Part shown: positions 1 through 12,389 of the stretch, piece by piece | How the letters are laid out: the number at the start of each line of letters is the position of its first letter | How positions within the stretch are numbered: position 1 is the stretch's first letter | Source: Hanleya hanleyi | Lineage: Eukaryota; Mollusca; Polyplacophora; Lepidopleurida; Hanleyidae | Reading direction: 5' to 3' | NCBI GenBank assembly: GCA_036873755.1 | Contig: JAVTVY010020335.1 | Location: 18,241-82,240, forward strand | Length of the DNA: 64,000 nt | Position numbers and translations under genes: made by a program | The notes under the pieces: generated by a model | The model's database searches: none | What the model was told of the DNA's origin: nothing | What the model saw: the letters and a program-made list of their open reading frames with translations, nothing else

Positions 1-805
1 ACGAATTATACATGTCGGCGTACTTACCATGTCAGCCGGTATCTCCGTCCTCTTCCCGTTTGTTAGTAAATCCTTAACTAACTTCACGGACTAGAAACTG
101 TACAATCCAGGGCATAAAATTGCAGTTATTTTAACCGAACAGGAAGAAGTCAGCGTTTCGTGTTTGTATTTCATTTCCTTAACAGAGAAGTAAGGTATCT
201 ATTACATAGCGAAGCTCTACTGTGAATAGAGGTTCGAAACCTGTTATCGTCACAATGAGAATGGTTTCAAATTTCTGTAGAGACGTTTTGACATTTACCT
301 ACAAAACATTTAGCGTCTGATCTGTAATGATTGAAACGCTTTCAACCAATGAATTATTGAAGGTTGATTTTTCCATACCCTGTTTATTGAATAAGTCTGA
401 AAGAGCTAGGTCTGTATGAAATATTCCTGAAATATGAGTGGGACTACGGAGTTTACCTGGCCTAGACAACTTCAGACGGCATAGGTCAAAGTTCATCCCA
501 ACTTTCCCACGAGGTCGTATACGGATCAGATGAAAACGCTAATGGCCTCCATGAGTCAATCGGAGACGTGGAATACTCGGGAATAATCTTTTACCTGGTA
601 CTCCTTACACTATGTGTCGAATATTTCGGTAGCACAAGAAGAATTAGATCAGATTATTTTGGAGCAAATGCTTATTTTGAATCTTAGACAGGAAAAAATC
701 ATAATATTGAGCCCAGCTGGTCCTTAGCTATCAACTGCGTTAACTGCTGATATGCGTTATTATGCGCGACACTTCAGCCCTGATCCGTGTAACCTTGCAC
801 AGTTC
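1..805. other. No gene recognised
   Basis: I see no convincing exon, RNA gene or repeat here. The only open frames are short and lack coding character. It may be decayed repeat or intergenic DNA. Confidence 0.5.
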
Positions 806-990
806 AATTTTCGTTTTTCGTTTTTAGTTTCTCAAAATCAAAAATTGAAATTTTACCGTCGATTTTCAATTTTCGTTTTCGGTTTCTCAAAATAAAAAAA
901 TTGAAATTTGAACGTCAGTTTTCGTTTTTCATTTTACTTCGCGCAAACATGGGAATCAAATATTGAAAATTGCCTCGACTTGTCCGTTTT
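806..990. repeat. Diverged AT-rich tandem repeat
   Basis: Three imperfect copies of a block of about 60 bp. Each combines a TCAATTTTCGTTTTTCG-type half with a CTCAAAATnAAAAATTGAAATTT-type half, so each block can also fold on itself. Simple-sequence DNA with no coding meaning. Confidence 0.7.
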
Positions 991-1455
991 TCGCTTTTTG
1001 ATTTTATCTTTGACGTAACAAGATTAAGTGCGCACGCGCAAGGGTAATGATGTCACTTCCGGTCCGGGAGTAGTATTGAAAGCGCAAATCGGGTCGGCAG
1101 ATGTAGAGCATAATACGGAAAAACAGTGGGATGAAAGACATAGGAGTTTCACTACACTATACGACATCCCTAGAGTCAGGCATTTGCACTAGAGCAAAAT
1201 AAGCCAAATGCGCATGCGTAGGATCGAATAGGCATGCGCACCCGCTATGAAGCATGATACAGAGAACAACGGGGTTGAGAATCATGGAGGTTTCATTAAA
1301 AGAGATACCTGGACCCTGGCATTCCCACTAGGATACCATCATAAATACGTGGATACCCTAATCATAACCCCAAAGGAACTCCCCTTTGGGTTTGTGAGTG
1401 TGTATGTGTACGTATTTGTGAAGTTAATGAGTTGAAACGAGATGATGCTCACAAT

Positions 1456-1625
1456 AAAGTGTTGAAGCGTTTTTGACGCCCGGCGTCGATGCGTTGAAGC
1501 GTTTGACACCCACACTGAAAGCGTTGAAGCGTTTTTGACGCTTAGCATTGACGGGCGTCTGAACGCTTCAAAGTAGTGGCGGATGGACTTGAAGCGTTGA
1601 AGCATTCAGACGTCCGGCGTCAATC
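1456..1625. repeat. Cluster of GCGTTGAAGCGTTT repeats
   Basis: The motif GCGTTGAAGCGTTTTTGACG recurs directly, with variants and one inverted copy (GAACGCTTCAAA), within 170 bp. It is separated by 'gacgcccggcgtc' type sequence. It is a degenerate minisatellite. The overlapping minus-strand open frame is an artefact of the repeat. Confidence 0.7.
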
Positions 1626-3202
1626 ATGGTAGTTTTGTGCTTCTTTCGCGGCCCATCAGCGCGTTGCTTTATTCTTATTGGTATTACATGTTTTGTTGGT
1701 ACCATTATAAGTACAAATATTTAAAACAATAATCAATAGCTGTTGTGTGCACGAATGCTGTTCGCTTAAAAGCGCTCTAAACATCTGTTTTTATACTTTG
1801 TCTAGACTACTTTGTTATACATATATTTCTCTAATTCAGCATCACCGGAAATCACCATCGATCGCTTTTGCATGGTTTAGTAGGTAAGAATTAAAAATAC
1901 ACTTGCAGAGTGATTTTATTCACCAAAAATCGCTCAGAACGCGTCTCCGGCGATCTAAACCCCAGGAGCTTCCGGGCATAGACCGCCCATGGACTATCGC
2001 CTAAAGCGCTTTGATAATAAAGCCCCCCCCCCCCCGGCACCCAATCAAGAATTGCCTCCGTCGGTCCTGGATACAACACAGAAGATCCTTCGGATTTGTT
2101 GAGGCATGGTTGAAATACATACATCGGAAGCCAGTAGGAAATATATTTTGATGAAAGGATTATTTCAGTGTCCGTTAGTTTACTTTCTTGACTTCTTCCA
2201 CAATCATAATTTCATGGGTGCATCTAAAAAAATGGTAAGAACTTGTACCCCGATCCAATTATATATTACTGAAATAAAATATGTTCACAGAAACAATCGC
2301 TGTTCATTTCGATAAAATAATAGTCTACTGGTCAATGTTACCGTTTTGACGATATGAACATCATGATATCTTGGCGTCATCATTGGAAACTGTTGACTGC
2401 TTCTCTTTTAAAAGAAACTAGCTTCAGTTTGACATATATTTATTTTATGCTTGGACGTTGGTACCAATAGTGCCATGTGAATAAGGTAGTTATATTCTTT
2501 ATGGACGATGATTGACTACTGAATGTGGGATAGGACCCTTGCCTCGAGAAGGATTTTGATCTGTGCAGACAAATATTAGGAGGCTAGATGGATAAAAAAT
2601 ACTTGTGTATCGTTAGGATTTTACGACAGAGACAGTTGCTGAGAATACTGGAAACAATGAGTTACAGTTTTCACAAAGTCTTTGACTTCCGTCATCATAT
2701 CGTCTAACGTGCCTTTTATTTTTTTAGGGACAATGTCGTGAGGAATGCCAGAAACAAAAGTCTCAAGTATCAGCATAATCATTGGCAATGCAACTAACGA
2801 CGATCGTCGAAGAGCTAGGGGTTGATTTTGGCCTGCAGTGAATCGAGGCCTATCATCGATCAACACAAATTGCGAAGAACGCACATTAGAATTGAAAATA
2901 CATTTTCTCCGAGAAAAGTGGCGATGTTTATCTTTTCGAACTAAAACCTTGTTCCTCAGTATGTTTTTTTCCGCGTCGAGCTTCTCTTATCGGTGTATAA
3001 CGCTGTGGAATGATTGTCACAAGGTGTTGTAACACGATGATCTGAATATGGACCCATTATGTCGAAAACGTAGATTTCAATTGTTCATGGTTCCTTGAAT
3101 GAACATAGGCATTCACCCCATACATTTCACGATCTAGCTTTGGATAAAGATGGATATGGATATAAGAGAGTCTGTCAGGGATTTCGTTTTGCGCTTGATT
3201 TG
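1626..3202. other. No gene; contains a relic of repeat B
   Basis: No coding exon recognised. A C10+ run lies near 2024-2035. Positions about 2340-2560 ('gaacatcatgatatcttggc' ... 'ttctttatggacgatgattg') match pieces of repeat B seen more completely at 57110-57550 and 58500-58870. It is an old, degraded copy. Confidence 0.5.
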
Positions 3203-3204
3203 TA

Positions 3205-3606
3205 AAGCCCAACGCACACAGCGAACATTTTGTTCTGATCAAAAACACTGTTCTGATCTGTTTATGTCTGCTGTCTGCTGGGCCCAAAAACAGAAAACAT
3301 CTGTTCGAAACAAACGTTCGCGAGATATTGCGAACATGCTTCGCCCTGAATACAAGTTTCTGTCGTCTTTGTGTGGTGACTGCGAACTTTTCTCGGAACA
3401 TTTTCCAACTATTAACCAATCAACTGGCGAGCCGCGAACATGTGACACAGGATGGAATCCCGAGTCTACGTCTACTCGTGGCGCTGGCGGTTTGTTTCGA
3501 AATGAAATGTTCGCTGTGTGTGGGGAACAGAAACAAAAATAGGCAAAAACACGAAACAACAAATTTGTTGTAATACAACAAAATGTTCGCTGTGTGCGTT
3601 GGGGTT
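3205..3606. mobile_element. TA-flanked MITE, copy 1 (family shared with 55071-55986)
   Basis: A 402-bp element with long terminal inverted repeats. The left end begins AAGCCCAACGCACACAGCG; the right end reads as its complement, with minor mismatches. TA lies immediately outside each end (3203-3204 and 3607-3608), as expected for the TA target duplication of Tc1/mariner-type elements. There is no transposase. The open frames on both strands here (up to 176 aa) follow from the inverted repeat and do not encode a conserved protein. Two further copies lie at 55071-55493 and 55573-55986, which supports mobility. Confidence 0.8.
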
Positions 3607-3608
3607 TA

Positions 3609-6600
3609 TCCACACATGTTGTATGAGAGCTTGACTTCAACGACATCTTGCATGATATCGTATAATTATAACTGTGTATACGCGTCAAAGAAATCTGATA
3701 AGCGCATTTATGGGATGCAACATGAAGACTGTAAGATAACAGGGCATGCAGGCATACTGGGATACTCAAAATTAGTGTCTAGGGTAGGGAAAATCATCCC
3801 AGCGATGCAGTGTATCGATTGATCCGTTAGGATCGATACACTGGCTTGGTTAGTTACCCATAGCAGTCCTGGATATAAATAGCTAAAGAGGTTTTCTCTG
3901 AATCGAACCAATCAGTAAGCCCACTAAGCCAGCTCATTACGCCAATCCGCTGCGAGGTTTGAGATGTGAATTTCACCGCTGGCTAAACTAATTTTATTTC
4001 CGAAGGAAATCGACATAGGGAGTCAAAGCAATTACAACGGGCTTGGGATACCGACATGCCAATTCAAAACAACCGCAAGATTGCTTAATGGAGACAGTCA
4101 CCCAAGAACTCATTCGAATCACCAAAATTGTCCAGATAAAATTTAGGATTTACCTGGAATTCTGCATCTTCGCATATCCAAGTCGAAGACTAAACGTGTT
4201 GCCTTGGCTGAACATAACACATTTTCTGATCAGAACACGGGTTTGGTGATGTCACAGCTCTATAAATATTCCGTGGTCCATATTGTAGGAGAAGCGCAGC
4301 TCTTTGACCACATAAATATTCAAATTTGATTGGCTATACGAAAGAAATGAACATCAATACAACAAGCACTTGCCATATTTGGAAATCACACAGACAGACA
4401 TCAAAGAAAATTTTCGCTGCACGGTGTTGGCAAGCTCATACCGTGATTGGCTATATGACATCACATGCGTTCACGGATTGAACAATTTACCCAATTCATT
4501 AGCATCCTCTCCCAGGGTGCTTTGCGCTACGCTCCATTTACCCCTATAGGGGTCTCGCCATCTTTTGCAGGATTCTTGCAGAAACCAAGAACTGTTCTAC
4601 CTAACTGTTTTACTGATAGCAAAATATATATTTATCTCGAAATACTGTAAACAGTTATTGAATGTATTTCAAAACGCCAGTGTCACAGAGTTTCAAGGCA
4701 GCTTTTTGACAAATTACCCTAGAACTATATGTTGCGGAAATATATATCGGTGAGTATAGCGACTGATATCAATTCGCCCAGTTATACGGTCGCCATATTC
4801 GTTTACTGTAGCAACAGATGACCTCGGCTCAACTTCGACACAGTCCGTGAGACCCTTACAGCGCTGAATGGAGAGGCGCGAAGCAGAACGTAAAGAATGC
4901 CTAGTAGAGCTTGATTCATTAAGTCAAGGTAAATGACGGTACGTTAATGTAGTATCTAACTTGAAATGTGAAGATGGGAATTCTGAAGATCAGGGTAACT
5001 AGAGTAATGCAGCTGTACTCGGTATCAGGAAGCTATCATTACCACTGAGAAATATCTTTTATACTGTACCATGCTCCATAAACAACACAAACGTGCGACA
5101 TTTTGTACAACTAACATAAGGATAAAAATGGACGTGTTATTTCGTATAAAAATGGACGTTTTACTTACTATATTGAATCAGTTTTATTTACCTATAAGAT
5201 AGGAATCCACTTTTGCAAGTTGATCAGCAGCTGTATACAAATAATTCGGGTGTTTGTCTACATTTTTGTAAACCTATTTTCGAGCGAGTCAGAATAACTT
5301 CTACGTACAGTTCAAATAGTAGCTAATTAAAATGATATCGTTCTTGGCTTTACAGAATCATGAACAAGCGTCATATAGAATCGCGTACTTCCGGCTGCTT
5401 ATACATTCCAGAGGTTCTTTTATTCTGCAAGGAACAGACAATGGCTCCGCTTTTCGTTCACCAATTATTATAATGGCGTGGTGGTGCACCCCCGACCCCA
5501 CCTCCCCTCTTTCTGCCTTCACGGGTCCAAATTTATCGTGACTAGTTTTAATTTGCAGTTGGTGCAAAGTGTCAACTTCTTCCTTGTCACAACTCCCGAG
5601 CTAGCGTATCTAATTTCGCTTAAGCCGGTGCTAGGGGCCGTGTGGATACTTCATAGTCTCCACATGAACACCTGCAATAAAAGCGCGGATGAGATATTAA
5701 GGCTACATCCGAGATTCCTTCGTATTCTCGGGTCTGAATGTTGGGTGTTGACGAATTCTTTCCTGTAGAGTCATATGGTTGCTTTTTAGTCGCCAGACGT
5801 CTTCAATTTTTTCCACCTCTTGCATATCACTCCAAATGTGTCTGTTCTATCTGATTTGGCGTTAACTTCAGCACAGTCTTCATGACTTATCAGTTTCATA
5901 TGATATCCGCCTCTCTTTTTCGATAAAAACGTTAATTAGCGTCGGAATTTCCGCGTTTGGTACCCACAGCTTCAAACTATTCAGCTTGGCATGATCTGAT
6001 GCAACAACTTACGCATCGATGAAGTGAGCTTTACTTGCAGAGGTGTTATGAGTTGACATTGACTGAAACTGACGAGAAGATGGTTTCATCTGAACACCAA
6101 TATTTAAGGCAGATTTATTTAATATTTTTGAGGGGCTCTTTGAGAGAGTTAGAAAAGAGGAAATTGCGAAAAATTTCACCCTAAAATCTTCTCTGAAAAT
6201 GCACCAAAGTGCGTAAAATGAAGGGTAAATTTTCAAAATTTCTCGGGAGATGACCCTCAACGTGGCGTCGCGGGCGTGGCCTCTAGAATGCCCTTGAGTG
6301 TCAAGGCTCAGTCATTCAGGTTTAATCAATGGGAAGGGTACCATTCGTGCTATCTATATAAAATACTCCATATATGCAGTATTGTATACACCATGGGCAA
6401 CTGAAAATGACCGCTGGAAATTCATGGATAACAGCTAATTATCGCACTATCTTTTGATGCATATGCTTGTTATGTATGAGCACGTGATAAGGATGCCAAG
6501 AAATCATTAACGCTGTACAAGATGTTAATCCTCACTTCCACATTTATGACCGATCCTAAATTCATATGGACCGGCCATCTGCAAATGACCTAGGCCGTTT

Positions 6601-7185
6601 CGGAAAAAAGTGGAAATCCACAGATGGTCTGATTCCCAGACTGTCTGCCACAGTCATTGCTCAGCCGATTCCCAAGCCGTGTCTGACGGATGTACCCAGT
6701 CGACTTAGTTTTGCTATTTACGGGGATTATTCTGAGAAATTACAACTATTTATGCATTCTATTATCATAGATTTACGATTATAATTATAATTTCATAACA
6801 ACCGACTGATTATACTCAAAGAACGTTTGATTCAGGCCAAAAACAAAGCTACGATATGAAAGGGTGTTGTTAGAGCTTGTTGTTAGGTCAAGTCATCCCA
6901 TGGAGAAGCCAGGCTTGTTTCTTCAGAGTTGCTTCTGTGCTAATATATTTTCAAAGGAAGAAATAATCAGGAGGGGTGTAACCCACAGAACTACGTCGTT
7001 TGAAAAGAAAAGCAAATATGGTTCCAAACCCTGATGACGTATTATATCTCTCTCAATCGCGTGATGAATTATGTATTAATTCATCTGCATGACACGTGAA
7101 CACTTATCCAGAAATCTAACATCGCTTATGTAACACGAAACCAATTAAATTGTCATTGTCGACGCAAAGTTCATATATTTTTTAT
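3609..7185. other. No gene; scattered repeat relics
   Basis: No exon recognised. Positions 3810-4180 share sequence, in inverted orientation, with 19740-20160 (for example 'ataccgacatgccaattc' and 'cgaatcaccaaaa'). Positions about 5590-5770 match repeat B ('ccacatgaacacctgcaata'). The remainder shows no structure I can explain. Confidence 0.5.
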
Positions 7186-7632
7186 GGGTGAAACTTACCA
7201 CACTATACCCTTGGGTGAAGCTCTACCAGAAAATGTAAATAATCCACGATGGCCGCTATGATGACGTCACAGTGACGTCATTTTCAAAAAAGGCATTTTT
7301 GGGTAGATTTTTCAGTCAGATTTTCCGAATTTTTTATTTATGCAATTTCTCCTCAAAAACTGCATGATAAATTAGTACATATTAATGTGATGTGAAACAA
7401 AATAGTTTTTGCCCACTTTTCATCTCGGGAAAGCAGATATTTTTGAAGAAATATGACGAAAACATCACTTTTCTGGTACCCCACTTGGCAGCCATCTTGA
7501 ATTTACCCATGATCTTCTGCTCGGGCGGTTATGCAAATAGGCTCAAAATAACCCCAATATGATAAACTATAAAGTCACGGAGTTTCAGCTCTCCATTTTT
7601 TATCGTTCCGGAAATTGCGCAGAAAGTTAACA
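7186..7632 (+). repeat. Dispersed repeat A, copy 1 (paired CRE-like sites)
   Basis: It begins 'gtgaaacttaccacactata' and ends near 'ggaaattgcgcagaaag'. The same unit occurs at 22956-23160 (5' part only), inverted at 48940-49465, and at 54230-54610. It carries two full TGACGTCA palindromes 3 bp apart (7262-7269 and 7273-7280), next to an 'atggccgc' block. There is no ORF. I see neither terminal inverted repeats nor a poly-A tail, so the class is unknown. Confidence 0.8.
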
Positions 7633-8493
7633 TTATGATGGATAGAAAAAATAATTATTTCATACTAACATATAAGGGAAAGTAGAGTCAATACCTTTGG
7701 TATCTTTCATCTATACGCATGGTTCACAACTCCAGTGTTCTATGAAAGCAGTTACGATGTAACTTCCCACGATATTTCAGACATAATCAGCTTTCTTCAA
7801 CATCACCCCTGGTAATTTGTGCCGAAAGACACACACAATTTACACGTTAAATACGCTGAGGGCAGATTTTCTCCGAAAGACGCCCGAATGTTTTATCTCC
7901 GTGCATGGAGCTACTCGATGCCCTAATTTGAATAGTGAATTTAGCATCTAGGTTAAACATGAGATATCAGATCGGTTGCATCTTACGCCTGTACCGCCAG
8001 TTTATAAATCATGTAATAGTTCATCGTTACCAAGGTACCCGGAACTTCGCGGAGGAATGCATCTTCTTGTGTGGCCTGCTAAACTGGTCCGAAAATAGAT
8101 CATGTAGATATGAAAGTAAAGAAATGTGAGCATTTAAATTCAGTAGGCGTGAACAAGTAAAGATAGAAGAATATCTGAAGTGTATAGGGTGAGACTACTG
8201 TACATATACAGAGTATAAAGAATAACAAAGTATCAAGATTGAATATGGCGATAACATTCATATCGGGAGATATCAGACCGTGAAGCAAACGCTTCCTGGT
8301 ATGCAGCGTTGTGTACATAAAACAACTAGAGCACAAATGTACACAAAACATAATTCCCTACAATGCCAGCGCAAATTTGACAAGATTCGCGTCGTTCTTC
8401 TTCTATTACCGTATTAACAACTTTACTTTCATTTCATCTGTTTCAACGAAACCACAACTGACCCAGTTTTTTCCCCGTTTGAAATGAGGTAGA
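7633..8493. other. No gene recognised
   Basis: Unremarkable AT-rich sequence. Short open frames on either strand show no recognisable domain and no splice context. Confidence 0.45.
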
Positions 8494-8868
8494 TACGGTG
8501 GCTCATAAGGGACATGCAATATTTTTTTAGTTTTATATTTATTTTCTTTACTTTTACATTATTTTTTTATTTTCGACTTTCCACCCACCCCGAAACTACT
8601 TTCCACCCGCCCCGAAATTACTTTCCACCCACCCCGAAACTAGTTTTCACCCGCCCCGAAATTACTTTCCACCCACCCCGAAACTAGTTTTCACCCGCCC
8701 CGAAATTACTTTTCACCCACCCCGAAACTAGTTTTCACCCGCCCCGAAATTACTTTCCACCCACCCCGAAACTACTTTCCACCCGCCCCGAAATTACTTT
8801 CCACCCACCCCGAAACTACTTTCCACCCGCCCCGAAATTACTTTCCACCCGCCCCGAAACGTTAGCTG
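8494..8868. mobile_element. Fold-back family member FB1 (right end missing)
   Basis: The left tip TACGGTGGCTCATAAGGGAC is the terminal sequence shared by FB2-FB5. It is followed by T-rich spacer and then a minisatellite. The mirror-image right tip is absent: after the array the sequence changes at about 8870 with no complementary GCCACCGTA. This copy is therefore one arm, either truncated or deleted. No ORF. Confidence 0.65.
8575..8860. repeat. 22-bp minisatellite inside FB1
   Basis: About 13 tandem copies of CTTTCCACCC(A/G)CCCCGAAA(C/T)TA. Units alternate between A/C and G/T variants, so the array probably grew in 44-bp doublets. The first half (TTTCCACC) resembles the start of the FB4 minisatellite unit (ATTTCCACCGCGGAG...). 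Confidence 0.9.
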
Positions 8869-9084
8869 CGAAAGCTCAAAAAAGGTGCCACGTCTGTCTG
8901 TCCGTCTATCCGCACCTAGGTTAAAGTAAATGTTAGTTTGGGCCCCACCCTAACCTGATTCCCAGCCTCATATATCAGGATATAACCCATACACTCTCCC
9001 CAGGAGTGTTCCCTTACCCCCGGGGACTGCAGGTTAAGCAAAATGTTAAACTTTTGGAACTTGCAGTTTTGCTACCTTTCTGCC

Positions 9085-9169
9085 ATCATCCGAACGCATG
9101 GCACGATCATACGTAGAAACTTCTGCTCGTGTGAAGTGAAACGTGAAATGCCCTTAGCAAGCTAAGATG
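9085..9169. mobile_element. 85-bp mini-element, copy 1
   Basis: A short sequence running from 'atcatccgaacgcatggc' to 'agcaagctaagatg', repeated almost perfectly at 34367-34453. It is flanked by the direct repeat CCTTTCTGCC (before 9085 and directly after 9169), which looks like a target-site duplication. It contains no ORF, no poly-A tail and no long inverted repeats. A small hairpin CTTAGC-AA-GCTAAG sits near the right end. Class unknown. Confidence 0.65.
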
Positions 9170-10340
9170 CCTTTCTGCCAGTGAGAAAATTCTCACGATG
9201 ACTTAATCCGATTTGAATGGTTAACTAAATGCGACTTGTTCTGTTCAGTTTGATTTATAGCGAAATCGTATGAGACATCGGTGTTCTCACGTTGGCACCA
9301 ACTCAATCAAGTTGTATGCTAGTTTACAAGACGTTACTGTACTACAGTAGTATAAAAATAGGCTTTCCACATCACATGAGCAAGGGCAAGAGATAGGTGA
9401 CGTCATTCCACCTCTTCAACTTTTATAACCTCGAAAACATTTGATATTTTGTCCAGTTGATCTTCTGATCCGATTTGTTCTCCTGAACTCTCGCCCTCGT
9501 CAATTTTTAACACCCTTTAGTCCCCTTGTCATCTCGATCCCCGTGTCTCATTGTTCTCGTGAACTTTTGACCTGGTATTTCAACTTTAAATCAACACATA
9601 CGCGCTTTTGTTTTACGCTGTTCCGATTATCCATTTTCCTTCAGTTTAATACCGACACATGTGCGAAAAAAAAAACAAAAAAAACAACAACTGGGATACA
9701 GGTGTGATGTGCAAAAGCGCACATTTCAGCTCAAGGCTCGTCAGCTGATCCAATTTTACTATGGCTCGACGTAGCAGGTCGAATATAAACAGCTCTATCT
9801 GAATATACGTGTAGGTTTCCTGAAATATATTTACCTCTACAAACTTTTTGTGACATATCGCCTTTCGTATGGTACAAATTAATATAGGTATCAATATATG
9901 ATTTTGGCAAATTACGTCAAAATTTGATTTGAAAGGAATAGTGTAGCGAATTCCTTTTCCATGTTAAATGATTGAGAGGACGACTTGACCTGCGGAATAC
10001 TTCTAACAAAGAGCTTTTTTCACTCACTTGTATAACCAATGGAACATTTATTTACTCCTCACAAGAAAGAGTTTCCTTAAAAAGTTTATGTAATTATATT
10101 TGTTTATAAATGATGAGAAATTAGGTCAAATCACTTTCGAAAGCGAACGAAATTCAGCTATTTTGATGAAGACACGATCGGCTGTGCAAAAAACGGTTTG
10201 TCTCTGATTGGCCGGAAACTAATATGCCGAGCTGCGATCGCTGTCAGACAAATGGTCAGCTTAGTGCACGCGAGTTAAATTCGCTTAAATTTCAACTGGA
10301 TTTTCTCAGCACGTTTGTAAGGTGTATGTATCCACATTAG
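9170..10340. other. No gene recognised
   Basis: Intergenic sequence with an A-rich run near 9666-9690. Open frames of 80-88 aa here have no recognisable domain. Nothing else stands out. Confidence 0.45.
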
Positions 10341-10933
10341 TACGGTGGCTTGTTAGGGCCATGCATTGATCTTTCGAATTTTCTGCCTTTCTCTAATTTT
10401 CAAGACTTCACTTTCGCATTTTCTCTCTTTTCTTGTCATCCTTTTAGATTCATTTTCGATTTTTCAAAATTTATCCCTGATTTTTTTATTCATTCTCAAG
10501 AAACTGCAACCATTTCCATACGAAAACGCTGGAAATTCATTTTCAAGAGACAAGAACAATTCAAACGACCACATGAAAACACTGGAAATTAGCGAAAACC
10601 TCGAAAATTGCGTGAAACATCAGAAATAGCAAAAAAAACGCAAAACAGAAAATGCCGTGTAATTTCCACCGCGGCTGAAATACATTACACCGCGGTTGAA
10701 ATACTTTTTCGAAGTTTTTGCTAATTTTTAGTGTTTTCACATGGTTGTTCGATTTTTGCAGTCGCTTGAAAATGGATAGAAGAAATTGTTAAAACCAGAA
10801 AACAACTTTATATCTCGGAAATGAATCGATGTCAATGGCAAGAAATTACAGAAAACGCGAAAGTGAAATCTTGAAAACTAGTAAAAGGCAGAAAATTGCA
10901 AAACTCAATGCATGGCCCTAACAAGCCACCGTA
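10341..10933. mobile_element. Fold-back element FB2 (hairpin type)
   Basis: A 593-bp near-complete palindrome. The left tip TACGGTGGCTTGTTAGGGCC is mirrored exactly by GGCCCTAACAAGCCACCGTA at the right end. The arms run inward with scattered mismatches to a centre near 10660. The centre holds two short CACCGCGG(C/T)TGAAATAC units (10663-10704), which match the unit that forms the large FB4 minisatellite. Flanks cattag / (a)cactag could be a decayed 6-bp target duplication. The overlapping open frames are not genes. Confidence 0.85.
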
Positions 10934-11452
10934 ACACTAGATTCGCTCCAGTGATTTGAAAAGAACTCTCAAATTATATTGAATACTATTATTCCCTTTA
11001 TGCACTTTCCACGCAGCTGTTGCTGAACCTTTAACCTCTTAAACTTCTGACAATGTGAACTTTTAACGAAGAACACTTGACTCCTTTATTCACTAGCCAT
11101 GCATCCGTTATTTCTCCATGTATGCTCGGTCCTATTGCAACTATTCTCCGGATACCGTCGTACCAATGTCAAAGCCTTTAGAGATCAGACAGCTTTCTGA
11201 AGAAAGTGGGGAATTAAACCCATCAAAGGGGAACGCTATTTTCTGGTCACGTGATTATAATTTGTGAAGAATTGTCGGACACATGTATGCACACGTCACA
11301 CTTTCAGTTATGAAAATTCCCATCAAACCGGAACCAGACATCTAAATTTATAGTATGAATGTATCGAGGGGAAATGAAGAATTCGTAGTCATCACTATTG
11401 TAGCATTATCATGTGGACAGAAGAATACACTAGCGATGCTGATATGTGGATC
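10934..11452. other. No gene recognised
   Basis: Short unstructured interval between FB2 and the MITE at 11461. No exon or RNA gene seen. Confidence 0.45.
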
Positions 11453-11460
11453 AAATTATG

Positions 11461-11522
11461 GGCAAGCCTTTGGTGTAAGACTTCACCAATATATATTAGA
11501 TTTATATATATATACTTCACTA

Positions 11523-11571
<49 letters not shown>

Positions 11572-11726
11572 GTGTATAGATAGTATCAGAAGTCCATCTG
11601 ATAGTATGAATATACATTAGAGAGTGAGTGGGTTAGGGTTACCAAAAGAGCGAAACAGAACGCTTGTCGGTGAAGTATATATATAAATCTATATATATTG
11701 GTGAAGTCTTACACCAAAGGCTTGCC
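11461..11726. mobile_element. 266-bp MITE with 8-bp target duplication
   Basis: Terminal inverted repeats of about 36 bp start GGCAAGCCTTTGGTGTAAGA at the left and end with the complement at the right. Perfect direct repeats AAATTATG lie immediately outside (11453-11460 and 11727-11734). An 8-bp duplication is typical of hAT-like transposons, although the tip GGCAAG is not the usual CAG form. The interior contains a (TA)n run and no ORF. Deleting the element restores continuous flanking sequence. Confidence 0.88.
11525..11570. repeat. (TA)n microsatellite
   Basis: An uninterrupted alternating TA run inside the MITE. The open frame across it, which ends in a repeating Tyr-Ile tail, is a by-product. 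Confidence 0.9.
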
Positions 11727-12071
11727 AAATTATGTGCAGACCAGGCTAGAGCCTTGGTAAGGCAAGAAGGGCATGAAAGGATTCTAGATCAACCTTCACC
11801 CCCAGGACTTCGATACGAGAAATTCAACTGCCAATCTCTCTCTCTTGTTCGGAAATCCCTCCTTTCATCTAGGAGCACCCTCTTACAGAGGTATTTAGAA
11901 GCTCGCACTAACCCCGCCGCTTACTAGGGTGGTCGAGACAGGGTCAGTAGCAGTCGAGGTCCCGTGCTGTGCTGGCTGTGCATGTAACTTGTGCATTTAC
12001 AGTGCATTGACACCTCCTGACTGTACATATAGACCCGTTCCTTTTTCTGACCAGGTGTGTGCGATGTACTA

Positions 12072-12327
12072 CTGTGAGTGGATTTATATAGCGGTCACTG
12101 AAAAACACCCAGGTACTTTATTCCCCAAGTGCCTCCGCTGGCGAAGGTCTAGCGTAGCAACTAGTTCCACCATCAGTCCATTTCACCCTGGACACCGAAT
12201 CAGTCCAGCGCCTTGTGAATAGGCGAGTATATATGTAAGCGGTCACTGGCGAGGCGCGAACCCGCGCCAGCTGTAGCACTCCGGGTCAGAGTCAGACACT
12301 CTAACCCTTCGGCCACGACACGCTCAA
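12072..12327 (-). mobile_element. Probable tRNA-derived SINE
   Basis: Read on the minus strand, 12327 to 12240 resembles a tRNA head. The A-box-like TGGCCGAAGGG lies at 12315-12305 and the B-box-like GGTTCGCGCC at 12262-12253, with a TTAGAGTGTCTGACTC stretch between them as in a class II tRNA arm. The body extends to a GTGAGTGGATTTATATAGCG-like end near 12072. No clean target duplication was found, so the boundaries are approximate. It is not a functional tRNA gene, because I cannot fold an acceptor stem. Confidence 0.55.
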
Positions 12328-12389
12328 TTCACATGTGCACATGCTACTAGAAGCACAAGCTGCTGCAACTGGGCTACCTTCATCAGAAA

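Noticed and set aside
3057..3822. ORFs of 120-176 aa on both strands
   Set aside because: They lie within or span a TA-flanked inverted-repeat element and mirror each other. The same frames are broken in the copies at 55 kb.
10350..10629. Two overlapping F/S-rich ORFs
   Set aside because: Both are within one arm of the FB2 hairpin; composition reflects the T-rich arm.
12240..12330. Functional tRNA gene
   Set aside because: A and B boxes are present but no complete cloverleaf or acceptor stem can be drawn, and the sequence continues as a SINE body.
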